Source of the DNA: Avibacterium sp. 20-132
GTDB lineage: Bacteria > Pseudomonadota > Gammaproteobacteria > Enterobacterales > Pasteurellaceae
Assembly (NCBI RefSeq): GCF_023611925.1
Contig: NZ_CP091456.1
Location: 1,902,001-1,966,000, forward strand
Direction of reading: 5' to 3'
Length of the DNA: 64,000 nt
Positions 36,066 through 44,407 of this stretch are shown in pieces (positions within the stretch are counted from its first letter, which is position 1; each line of letters begins with the position of its first letter). The notes below the pieces were generated by a model. That model was not told the DNA's origin. It saw only the letters and a program-made list of their open reading frames with translations, and searched no databases. The position numbers and the translations under genes are program-made.

Positions 36066-39000
36066 TTATTGTTCTTCAATTGCCATTAGGGTAGCGTTGC
36101 CCCCTGCGGCAGAAATATTCTCACTGCGTGAAAATTCATTATATAGCAAGGTCAGATCCTGATTGACTGTCCAATCATATAAACAGAAAATCGCAGGATT
36201 ATGTTGTGCAAACCGCTGACGTGTTTGAGTATCAATCGGGGATACGAACACGGCTTTTTGCAAATGCTGTCCTTCTTCTAGGATATGTAGATGAGGTAAT
36301 TGATAGCTCAACAGCGGATTATCTTTTTCTACAACAACATTAAATCCTGCTTGTTGTAACCGCTGATAAGCCGCAGTTAAACGAGCGTGGTTTTGACCGA
36401 GTAATAAAACAGAGGTGGTTTTATAATCAATGCTATTTAATTCCCCTGTAATACTAGGCAATACATTGTTTTTTGCAAGTACTGATGAATAATATTGTGA
36501 TGTTTTGGTTAAACGTTGAACATAAAGTTCTCCACCTGCTTTTGGGCCTGTTCCAGATAAACCGTGTCCCCCAAAAGGTTGAACGCCGACCACCGCACCC
36601 ACAATATTACGGTTAATATAGAAATTGCCACAGGCTAAATGCTGTTGTACAAATTCAATATTTTTGGTAATACGGCTATGACAACCACCTGTTAAAGCAT
36701 AGCCTTTTGCATTGATTTTTTGTAAATAATCACCTAATTCTGTTTTTTTATAACGAACAAAGTGAAGAATTGGTCCGAATACTTCTCGATTAATTTGCGC
36801 TAAATTATCTATTTCATAAATAGCAGGCGCAACGAAATGCCCGAAAGTGGGTGATGATAACTCAAAATAACGGCGAGAAAATGACCGCGCTTGAGTTTGA
36901 TAATTGACCAAATTTGCTTTCGCTTCTTCGTCTATAACAGGGCCAATATCCGTATTAAGTTGCTCTGGATTGCCGATAACCAATTCTTTCATTGCCTCAG
37001 TAAGCATTTGATATAAGCGATCAGCAATATCTTCTTGCACCAATAAAATGCGTAAAGCTGAGCAGCGCTGTCCAGCAGAATCAAAGGCAGAGCTTAATAC
37101 ATCAGTAATGACTTGTTCCAATAAGGCGGAAGAATCTACCACCATTGTGTTTAAACCGCCTGTTTCAGCAATTAGCACAGGGTGATCTTGCCGTTGTATA
37201 AGCTGTTTATTGATCAAATGTGCCACTTCTGTTGAACCGGTGAACATCACAGCATTAAATGGCTGAGCCACCAATGCCGCCCCTAAATCGCCAGCACCTA
37301 AGGTTAGTTGTAAGGTTTCTTTTGGCACGCCAGCTTGATGTAATAATTTCACGGCATAATAAGCAATCAGCGAAGTTTGTTCCGCAGGTTTGGCAATCAC
37401 ATTATTGCCGACTGCTAAGGCCGCAGCAATTTGCCCAGTAAAAATGGCGAGCGGGAAATTCCAAGGGGAAATACATAGTACATTGCCGAGCGGTGGGGCG
37501 AGTGCATTTTTGCTATCTAATAAACGGATTTGTTCTGCATAATAGCGTAAGAAATCCACTGCTTCTCTCAGTTCTCCAATGGCATTTGGTAACGTTTTTC
37601 CTGCTTCTTCAATGGCAAGGCGCAGTAACAAGCCGGTATTTTCTTGATAAAAATCCGCCGCTCTTTCTAAAATTGTTGCGCGTTCTTCCACGCTTTTTTC
37701 TTGCCAAATGCGAGATTGCATCGCCGTAAATACGGCAGGCACATCATCTGGTGACATGAATGTGGACGTTGGCAACATTTGTGCGGTATTCGCCGGTTTT
37801 CTGCCTTGATAGTGTTGCGCGGCTTGCACGGGGAAGGCGCAAAGCGATTGCACATCGGTATATTCTGCTTGATTTAATTGATCTTGTAGCGTGCGAAGCT
37901 GAATTTCATCACTTAAATTAAAGCCTTGTGAATTACGGCGATGCGGGAAAAGATCCGCAGGTAATTTAATCGCTTTATTTGGCTCACCATTAAAACGGGC
38001 AAATTTTTTCCAAGGGGCTTCAATTAATTCATTTACGGAAATCTGGTTATCTACTAATTGATGAACAAAAGAAGAGTTCGCACCATTTTCAAGTAATCGT
38101 CGTACAAGGTAGGCTAATAGGGTTTCATAGGTTCCCACTGGGGCATACACACGAACACGGCGGTTAAATTGATGCTCACCGACAACGTTATCGTAAAGCG
38201 TTTCTCCCATTCCGTGCAGACATTGAAACTCAAATTCTTTACCTTTACCTAATTCAGCAATAGTGGCTAAGGTTTGGATATTATGAGTGGCAAATTGGGG
38301 ATAAATAACATCTTGCGCGTCTAATAATTTTTTTGCACAGCTAATATAAGAGATGTCCGTATGCACTTTACGCGTATAAACAGGGAAATCTTGCACACCT
38401 TCTGTTTGCGCCCATTTGATTTCGCTATCCCAATAGGCACCTTTTACCAAGCGTATCATCATTTTACGTTGAAAACGGCGGTTTAATGCAATGATATAAT
38501 CTAAGACATAAGGACAACGTTTAGAATATGCTTGTACGACAAATCCTATGCCATTAAACCCTTCAAGATCAGGATCTTGCAATAATTTTTCGAGCAGATC
38601 TAACGAAATTTCAAGGCGTGCCATTTCTTCCGCATCAATATTCAAACCGATATTGTATTGTTTTGCCAGAACAAAAAGCTGTTTTAAACGCGGATAGATT
38701 TCATTCATCAAACGATCTTGTTGAGAACGAGAATAACGCGGGTGAATTGCTGATAATTTTACCGATACGCCATTTGCGTCATATACGCTACGCCCTGCAG
38801 CCTGTTTACCCACAGTGTGAATGGCATCCACATAATCTTGTAAGTATTTATCTGCATCTTCCATAGTCATTGCTGCTTCACCAAGCATATCAAAAGAAAA
38901 ACAATAGCCCATTTTTTCTCTTGTACTAATATTTTTCAGGGCTTTTTCTATCGTTTCGCCGGTAACAAATTGTTCACCTAAAATGCCCATCGCTTTTTCA

Positions 39001-39506
39001 ATGGCTTTTTTCATTACGGGCGCAGAAAGGCGGGAGAAACTTTTCATCAAAGCAGAAGAAAGTGCTGTTTCATCTAAATTAGCACTGATTTTATTGCCAA
39101 GCATCAAACCTAAGCTCGCTGCATTGGTAAAGAGCGAGCCTGATTTTTTCAAATGAGATTGCCAGTTACCAAGTTGAAGTTTATCGTTGATTAACTCATA
39201 ACGCGTTTGCCCATCGGGGATGCGTAAGAGGGCTTCTGCTAAGCACATCAAGGCAATCCCTTCATCACAGCCTAAGGAAAATTCGTGCATTAACGCATCA
39301 ACGCCATAATGTTTTTGCTTTTTACTACGGATTTTGCTGATTAATTCTCGGGCGAGTTTTTCAATGGATGATTCTTGTTGTGGTGTGAAATCTAAGGTTT
39401 GGACTAGTTGGCTTACTGCAGACTGTTCTGTACAGCTATAATGCGCACTGATCATTTTACGAAGTTCGGGTTCTACACTGGGTAGAGGAGAGTAGTGATA
39501 GCTCAT
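36066..39506 (-). CDS. putA: Bifunctional proline dehydrogenase / P5C dehydrogenase PutA, no DNA-binding domain
   Basis: A 1146-residue enzyme that oxidises proline to glutamate in two steps. The proline dehydrogenase half carries GLNIDAEEMARLE, MIRLVKGAYWD and the flavin-site FATHNIQTLA; the aldehyde dehydrogenase half carries GNVLCISPWNFPLAIFTGQ, AETGGLNTM (Glu) and DSAGQRCSALR (catalytic Cys). The ribbon-helix-helix at the start of E. coli PutA is absent: the protein begins directly with the helical arm region, so it should not repress its own gene. The ATG at 39506 has GGAG 6 bases upstream. It precedes putP. Confidence 0.94.
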   Translation of the reverse strand: MSYHYSPLPSVEPELRKMISAHYSCTEQSAVSQLVQTLDFTPQQESSIEKLARELISKIRSKKQKHYGVDALMHEFSLGCDEGIALMCLAEALLRIPDGQTRYELINDKLQLGNWQSHLKKSGSLFTNAASLGLMLGNKISANLDETALSSALMKSFSRLSAPVMKKAIEKAMGILGEQFVTGETIEKALKNISTREKMGYCFSFDMLGEAAMTMEDADKYLQDYVDAIHTVGKQAAGRSVYDANGVSVKLSAIHPRYSRSQQDRLMNEIYPRLKQLFVLAKQYNIGLNIDAEEMARLEISLDLLEKLLQDPDLEGFNGIGFVVQAYSKRCPYVLDYIIALNRRFQRKMMIRLVKGAYWDSEIKWAQTEGVQDFPVYTRKVHTDISYISCAKKLLDAQDVIYPQFATHNIQTLATIAELGKGKEFEFQCLHGMGETLYDNVVGEHQFNRRVRVYAPVGTYETLLAYLVRRLLENGANSSFVHQLVDNQISVNELIEAPWKKFARFNGEPNKAIKLPADLFPHRRNSQGFNLSDEIQLRTLQDQLNQAEYTDVQSLCAFPVQAAQHYQGRKPANTAQMLPTSTFMSPDDVPAVFTAMQSRIWQEKSVEERATILERAADFYQENTGLLLRLAIEEAGKTLPNAIGELREAVDFLRYYAEQIRLLDSKNALAPPLGNVLCISPWNFPLAIFTGQIAAALAVGNNVIAKPAEQTSLIAYYAVKLLHQAGVPKETLQLTLGAGDLGAALVAQPFNAVMFTGSTEVAHLINKQLIQRQDHPVLIAETGGLNTMVVDSSALLEQVITDVLSSAFDSAGQRCSALRILLVQEDIADRLYQMLTEAMKELVIGNPEQLNTDIGPVIDEEAKANLVNYQTQARSFSRRYFELSSPTFGHFVAPAIYEIDNLAQINREVFGPILHFVRYKKTELGDYLQKINAKGYALTGGCHSRITKNIEFVQQHLACGNFYINRNIVGAVVGVQPFGGHGLSGTGPKAGGELYVQRLTKTSQYYSSVLAKNNVLPSITGELNSIDYKTTSVLLLGQNHARLTAAYQRLQQAGFNVVVEKDNPLLSYQLPHLHILEEGQHLQKAVFVSPIDTQTRQRFAQHNPAIFCLYDWTVNQDLTLLYNEFSRSENISAAGGNATLMAIEEQ

Positions 39507-39555
39507 AAGATGCTCCATATAAAATTTGGCTTTATTTGTTAATGGAATGTTAAAG

Positions 39556-39616
39556 ATTGTAATGAAATTTTAAAAAGAAGGAATATGAAATGTTGAAAAA
39601 TGTGATAGAGGTCAAA
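39556..39616 (-). promoter_or_regulatory. Probable CRP-dependent promoter of putA
   Basis: A CRP-like site (TGTGA-N6-TCAAA on the plus strand, 39601-39616) is centred about 60 bases upstream of the start point implied by a -10 TACAAT (39556-39561, minus strand). The -35 is poor, as usual at CRP class I promoters. Catabolite control of proline use would make sense. Inferred from sequence only. Confidence 0.45.
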
Positions 39617-39709
39617 AAATAGTCTTTAAAGTTGGAGGCTTATTCGTAGAAAAAGATGACAAAATGAAAGTGCGGTGATTTTTTGTGGCATTTTTATGGA
39701 GATAAGGTG

Positions 39710-39804
39710 AAAAAAAAGCCCTTTCTAGGAAAGGGCTGAAAATATTTGGAGTCATACTTTTTAGGGTATGCAGAGGATTATACGGATAAAAATGTTATTT
39801 GCAA
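39710..39804 (-). ncRNA. Candidate small RNA or attenuated leader: promoter plus terminator
   Basis: On the minus strand a -35 TTGCAA (39804-39799) and perfect -10 TATAAT (39782-39777), 16 bases apart, are followed after only about 35 transcribed bases by a perfect 9-bp hairpin (39717-39725 with 39729-39737) and eight U (39717-39710). The predicted transcript (about 39771-39710) is roughly 60 nt with a small first hairpin around GCATACCC/GGTATG-type bases. It could be a small RNA or an early-terminated putA leader. No leader peptide was seen. Confidence 0.5.
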
Positions 39805-39855
39805 CATTTTATTAACAAATTTTTAATAATTCTTTAAATTTTAAGTTGAGCTAAG

Positions 39856-39880
39856 AAAAAGGCGAGCTAACTTGCTCGCC
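39856..39880 (-). terminator. Terminator of trhP
   Basis: A perfect 7-bp stem (GGCGAGC at 39861-39867 with GCTCGCC at 39874-39880) with five U following on the minus strand, 12 bases after the trhP stop. Confidence 0.85.
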
Positions 39881-39891
39881 AATGGAAGTGA

Positions 39892-41262
39892 TTATTTGCT
39901 CTCAGCGTGAGGGTTACGCGTGTTGGTGTTCACCAAATTTCGCATTAGTAAGGCATAATTCAAATCCAAATCCTCTGGTACATCGAGGAAAACAAAATGC
40001 CCATCGCCTAAGGCGGCTTCGACTTCTTCACCTTTGCGATTAAGCATACGATTAATTTTGAATACGATATTGCCTTTTGGGGTCATTAATTCAACCTCAT
40101 CACCAAGTAAGAATTTATTTTTTACTGCCACTTCGGCCAAACCGTCTTTACGTACACCGGTGGATTCACCAACAAATTGCTGACGCTCAGAAATGCTATA
40201 ACCATAATCATAATTTTGGTATTCATCGTGCGTATGGCGGCGTAAAAAGCCTTCTGTATAACCGCGATGAGCAAGGCTTTCAAGCGTATCCATTAAGCTT
40301 TCATCAAAAGGTTTGCCTGCAGCCGCATCATCAATGGCTTTACGGTAAACCTGAGCTGTTCTCGCACAATAATAGAAAGACTTCGTACGCCCTTCAATTT
40401 TTAACGAATGCACACCAATTTGAGTGAGTTTTTCAACGTGTTGCACGGCGCGTAAGTCTTTGGAATTCATAATATAGGTGCCGTGTTCATCTTCAAAGGC
40501 AGACATTTTTTCTTCTGGTCGTTGGCTTTCGGCAAGTAAGAAGACTTTATCTGTGGTTTGCCCTTCGCCTAAAGTTGGGGCAACATTCTTAATGGGAATT
40601 TCATTGCCAACAATATTGCCCACTTCATCTTCTTTGCCTTCTTCTACCGAATATTCCCAACGGCACGCATTGGTACAAGTGCCTTGATTTGGATCACGCT
40701 TATTAATATAACCTGAAAGCAAGCAACGCCCAGAATACGCCATACACAACGCACCGTGTACGAAAATTTCAATTTCCATATCTGGCACTTGTTGGCGGAT
40801 TTCGGCGATTTCATCAATGGAAAGTTCACGCGATAAAATCACACGAGTTAAGCCCATTTGTTTCCAGAATTTGACCGTTGCCCAGTTCACGGCATTGGCT
40901 TGCACAGAAAGATGAATGTCAATATCAGGAAAATGTTCACGCACAAGCATAATCAAACCGGGGTCAGACATAATTAAGGCATCTGGCTTCATTTCCACCA
41001 CAGGCTGAAGATCTTTAATAAAGGTTTTTAATTTGGAATTGTGCGGGGCAATATTGACCACCACATAGAATTTCTTACCTAAAGCGTGTGCTTCATCAAT
41101 CCCAATTTTTAAATTGGCGTGGTTAAATTCATTGTTGCGAACACGCAAGCTATAACGTGGTTGTCCTGCATAAACAGCATCTGCACCATAAGCAAAAGCA
41201 TAGCGCATATTTTTTAATGAACCTGCGGGGGAAAGCAGTTCGGGTTTGAATGTGGTTGTCAT
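39892..41262 (-). CDS. trhP: tRNA 5-hydroxyuridine modification protein TrhP (YegQ, U32 family)
   Basis: A 456-residue U32 peptidase-family protein, counterpart of E. coli YegQ/TrhP, needed for prephenate-dependent hydroxylation of wobble uridine-34 in tRNAs. Visible marks: ELLSPAGSLKNMRYAFAYGADAVYAG in spread form at the start, MSDPGLIMLVREHFP, QANAVNWATVKFWKQMG, and the iron-sulphur Cys cluster CMAYSGRCLLSGY ... GTCTNACRW (four Cys). Old annotation as a collagenase-like protease is misleading. The length is normal. Confidence 0.9.
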   Translation of the reverse strand: MTTTFKPELLSPAGSLKNMRYAFAYGADAVYAGQPRYSLRVRNNEFNHANLKIGIDEAHALGKKFYVVVNIAPHNSKLKTFIKDLQPVVEMKPDALIMSDPGLIMLVREHFPDIDIHLSVQANAVNWATVKFWKQMGLTRVILSRELSIDEIAEIRQQVPDMEIEIFVHGALCMAYSGRCLLSGYINKRDPNQGTCTNACRWEYSVEEGKEDEVGNIVGNEIPIKNVAPTLGEGQTTDKVFLLAESQRPEEKMSAFEDEHGTYIMNSKDLRAVQHVEKLTQIGVHSLKIEGRTKSFYYCARTAQVYRKAIDDAAAGKPFDESLMDTLESLAHRGYTEGFLRRHTHDEYQNYDYGYSISERQQFVGESTGVRKDGLAEVAVKNKFLLGDEVELMTPKGNIVFKINRMLNRKGEEVEAALGDGHFVFLDVPEDLDLNYALLMRNLVNTNTRNPHAESK

Positions 41263-41523
41263 AAATTTCTCTTTGTGTCTGATTACAAGTCAGGCATTCA
41301 CTCAAGGCAAATGCGTAAAGGCGGTTATTGTAGGGGGATTTTGTGATTTGTAAAGCTTAAAAAATACCAAATATAGGAACTAATTATTTTTAGTTATTTG
41401 TTGCTTTTTTGTTAAGTTATGCTTAATATTAAACTGAAGAGATAAGTTGTTGTTTTCTCTAACTCGGGTTGTTACTTGTAGTTTTAGTATCAACAGGTTA
41501 TTTTGCGTCCTTAACTTTGTGAT

Positions 41524-41687
41524 AAGGACTTCCTATCTAAGGACTTCCTATCTAAGGACTTCCTATCTAAGGACTTCCTATCTAAGGACTTCCTATCTAA
41601 GGACTTCCTATCTAAGGACTTCCTATCTAAGGACTTCCTATCTAAGGACTTCCTATCTAAGGACTTCCTATCTAAGGACTTCCTATG
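41524..41687 (+). repeat. Eleven 15-bp tandem repeats ending in the ribosome binding site of the next gene
   Basis: The unit AAGGACTTCCTATCT is repeated ten times exactly (41524-41673); an eleventh copy (41674 onward) changes to AAGGACTTCCTATG, which supplies both AAGGA and the ATG at 41685. Each unit thus carries a ribosome-binding-like AAGGA. Fifteen bases is five codons, so gain or loss of units does not shift frame. It would change leader length or promoter spacing. Perfect copies suggest recent expansion and continuing instability. Confidence 0.97.
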
Positions 41688-42818
41688 AAAAATATATTAA
41701 CGAGAGAAGAATATCTTGATATTTCTGTATTAAGTGAACCACTTGCGTGTGTTATGCATGCTTATCGCCGATTACCTGAAACTTTACATATTGATGTAAT
41801 TACTATTTTGGGAGCTGGTCCAATCGGAACATTACACGCATTATACGCACATAGATTATATCCCTTAGCATCAATTCAAATGATTGAGCCTGATGATACA
41901 AGAAGAGAGCTAATTAAAGGTTTACTTCCCTTTGTTTCCGTATTTAGAGAATATAACAGTTTTGATTTGAGTAAATCTAATCTTACTGTTGTTGCCACTA
42001 GTTGCCCTAAAGCTCAAACTTCAGCTATTGAAGTGTCTTCCGAATATGGCATTGTTATATTGTTCTCGGGGATTAATCATAAGAAAAAAGATGAGTTACC
42101 AATTTATGAAGGACAGGATCTAGAACATATACATAGAAATGAAGAAGTGGTTGTTATTTCCAAAAATATTAGATTGATAGGTTCTTCGGGTTATCATCCT
42201 GCAGAAATAGATTTATCTTTGGAAGAGTTGATTAATCACTACCACTATTATAAGGTTGTTCAAACAGAAGTTGTTAATGGATTGGGGAATAATATTATTG
42301 GAAATCAAACTTTGCTTGAGCCTGCAATTATAAAATTATTAAATGATCAAAATTTCTCTCAAAATTACTTAAAAGTTTTATTTAGGCACGAACCATTTCC
42401 AAGTAGAGAAACGAGAGTTATTTTTACAAATAATGGTGTTGGTTTGGATTATTTTAATAATTTAAAACCAGAAAGAGGCGAAGTTTTAGTTCGTATATTA
42501 AGATCCAGTATTTGTCAAACAGATCGAAGAGTATTACAGGGATTAAAAAATAATGATATAAAAGAAGGAACTATTTTAGGTCATGAAGGAACAGGTATTA
42601 TTGTGTCTGTTGGGGAAGGTGTTAATGAGGAATTAATTGGAAAAACTTGTGCAATTTTGCCTCATTATTTAGCGAAGGAGGATAGCTGTAATCAAATTGG
42701 TATGGGGTATTTATCACCAGATATGAAACATTTGGGTATTCATATAAATGGTTGTTTTGCTACATTAGCAACGTTCCCATTATGTTGCATTAGAGAACAT
42801 TTACATTTTATAAATTAG
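41685..42818 (+). CDS. Zinc-type alcohol dehydrogenase-like protein with circularly permuted domain order
   Basis: A 377-residue protein made of two halves of the medium-chain dehydrogenase (MDR) family in reversed order. Residues 17-235 are what is normally the C-terminal half: SEPLACVMHAY (Glu18) then the Rossmann GAGPIG (43-48). Residues 241-377 are normally the N-terminal GroES-like half: GEVLVRI, SICQTDR (zinc Cys277), LGHEGTGI (His300, Glu301). It ends at LHFIN, exactly where a normal MDR would continue into SEPLAC. The structural zinc Cys cluster is missing. AAGGA from the last tandem repeat is 6 bases before the ATG. Substrate unknown; a sugar or polyol (phosphate) is a guess. Confidence 0.8.
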   Translation: MKNILTREEYLDISVLSEPLACVMHAYRRLPETLHIDVITILGAGPIGTLHALYAHRLYPLASIQMIEPDDTRRELIKGLLPFVSVFREYNSFDLSKSNLTVVATSCPKAQTSAIEVSSEYGIVILFSGINHKKKDELPIYEGQDLEHIHRNEEVVVISKNIRLIGSSGYHPAEIDLSLEELINHYHYYKVVQTEVVNGLGNNIIGNQTLLEPAIIKLLNDQNFSQNYLKVLFRHEPFPSRETRVIFTNNGVGLDYFNNLKPERGEVLVRILRSSICQTDRRVLQGLKNNDIKEGTILGHEGTGIIVSVGEGVNEELIGKTCAILPHYLAKEDSCNQIGMGYLSPDMKHLGIHINGCFATLATFPLCCIREHLHFIN

Positions 42819-42833
42819 GATAGGAGGTGTTTT

Positions 42834-43502
42834 ATGAAATCAGAGAAAGTTAGTTTTCCTGTACAAGCCATTTTATTTGATATGGACGGTACATTAATTG
42901 ATTCAAGTAAGGCTTGTGCGCGCATCTGGGGACGTTGGGCTGCGCATTATGGATTGAATACAGAGGAAGTAATTCATCAATCCCACGGTCGGCGACCAGA
43001 AGATACTGCACGTAGTATTTTGGGTGATAATGCAGATATTCAGGCAGCCGTGGCGTTGTTTACGCAAGAAGAAGCAAAAGAAACAGATGTAACAACCATT
43101 GCTGGTGCTAAAGCTTTATTAGATAAAATACCACAAGGAAAGTGGGCAATTGTTACCTCTTCAACAGAAAATATTGCTAAAGAACGTTTGCAATATTGTA
43201 ATTTGCCGTTGCCAAAATCTTTGATTACAGCGGAAAAAGTCAGCGAAGGTAAACCGCATCCTGAAGGCTATCTCAAGGCGGCGGAAGAGCTTGGTGTGGA
43301 TATTCAGCATTGTGTGGTTATTGAAGATGCTCCAGGTGGTATTGAAGCTGGTCATCGTGCTGGAGCAAAAGTCATTGTACTTACTACCACTTATCCTGTT
43401 TCAGCCTTTAATGATGAGTTTGTGATTGGTAACCTTGAAGCTATTGAGTTTAATCTGTATGAAAATGGAGAAATGAGCTTGTCTTTTATACCCATTAACT
43501 AA
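42834..43502 (+). CDS. HAD-family sugar/glycerol phosphatase
   Basis: A 222-residue haloacid dehalogenase hydrolase, subfamily IA. The motifs are FDMDGTLIDSS (nucleophile Asp and acid Asp), VTSSTENIA (motif II), GKPHPEGYLKAAEELGV (Lys, motif III) and VVIEDAPGGIEAGHRAG (motif IV). The pattern fits the GPP/YfbT branch that removes phosphate from glycerol-P or hexose-P. A strong AGGAGG precedes the ATG, 15 bases after the permuted dehydrogenase, so the two genes probably work together. Confidence 0.85.
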   Translation: MKSEKVSFPVQAILFDMDGTLIDSSKACARIWGRWAAHYGLNTEEVIHQSHGRRPEDTARSILGDNADIQAAVALFTQEEAKETDVTTIAGAKALLDKIPQGKWAIVTSSTENIAKERLQYCNLPLPKSLITAEKVSEGKPHPEGYLKAAEELGVDIQHCVVIEDAPGGIEAGHRAGAKVIVLTTTYPVSAFNDEFVIGNLEAIEFNLYENGEMSLSFIPIN

Positions 43503-43591
43503 TTAGAGATGACTATATTTTACGGTATTATCAAAAATTGAGAGGCTATAAAACAAGTGATCTGCCCCAAAGACCGGATACCCAATTTGAG

Positions 43592-43849
43592 GTGCAGATC
43601 ATCTCCCATTCTTATCAATTTCGTTTAGAAAGTATCAAACAGCTGACCGAGCAGGATATTGCTATCGGAGAAGTGACTAAACGTTATCAGATTTCTCATG
43701 CTCTTGCCATTAAGTGGCTAAAAGCCTTTCGTGAAAGAGGCTTAGAGGGGGGGAAATCGTCTTTTACTCAACCTAAAATACTCAAGCCCAAAATTAAGAA
43801 AAAAGAGATTAATGTTCCTGAACTCACTGATTTATCCCCAATCATTTAA
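43592..43849 (+). pseudogene. IS3-type OrfA (helix-turn-helix) remnant
   Basis: Readable part: FEVQIISHSYQFRLESIKQL, then DIAIGEVTKRYQISHALAIKWLKAF, a transposase helix-turn-helix, followed by a Lys-rich tail and a stop. It lacks a proper start and its second HTH. Confidence 0.75.
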
Positions 43850-43949
43850 AAAATTGCAACGTGATCTGGTTTTCACGCATGAAGAGATGGCTTATTTAAA
43901 AAAGTTGGAGGAGTTAAACCGACAAAAACGACGGCAGAAAAATCGACGC

Positions 43950-44335
43950 TAATGGATTTGGCAAATTGAGAAATTATCGACTATCAGTTTGCAAGACGCC
44001 CCAACTTTCCCTTGGAAAAGATGCTGGAACAAGGGTTAAGCCAATTAAGTGCCACGGATTGCCCTATTATTCACAGCGACCAGGGCGTCCTTTATAGCAC
44101 AAACGTTTGGTGAAAAATACTGGAGGGGGGCGCGATACTGAGTATGAGCCGACGAGGGAATTGCCATGATAATGCGGTAATGGAGAGTTTCTTTGCGATT
44201 TTGAAATCCGAGTGTTTTTATACGCGTAGCTATACGTCGATAGCGGAATTGTAAGCTGAACTTGAGGAATATGTGGTGTATTACAACCAAAAACGTATTA
44301 AAAAGGCTGAGTCCTGTTCAATACAGAACTCAGTA
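43950..44335 (+). pseudogene. IS3-type OrfB (integrase core) remnant
   Basis: In broken frames this encodes typical rve-core text: IIHSDQGVLYST, then after a frame change SMSRRGNCHDNAVMESFFAILKSE and EEYVVYYNQKRI. The second Asp and the final Glu regions are present, but stops and frame changes interrupt it. Confidence 0.8.
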
Positions 44336-44407
44336 TTTATAGTTTAACAATCTGTCCAATTTTGGGGGGGCAGATCACTTACAGAGGGGATCATTGTTGT
44401 TCTGGCG

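Larger units (their letters stand above)
43556..44379 (+). mobile_element. Degraded IS3-family (IS150-like) element
   Basis: Terminal inverted repeats AGTGATCTGCCCC (43556-43568) and GGGGCAGATCACT (44367-44379) bound 824 bases. Full elements of this type are about 1.2-1.5 kb, so the middle is deleted. Inside are pieces of OrfA and OrfB in several frames. No intact transposase remains, so it cannot move itself. Confidence 0.85.

Noticed and set aside
41447-41719. A 90-codon protein with RTSYL repeats
   Set aside because: It starts at a TTG without ribosome site and consists mostly of the 15-bp repeat read through; it runs out of frame over the start of the real gene. The KDFLS frame has no start codon at all.
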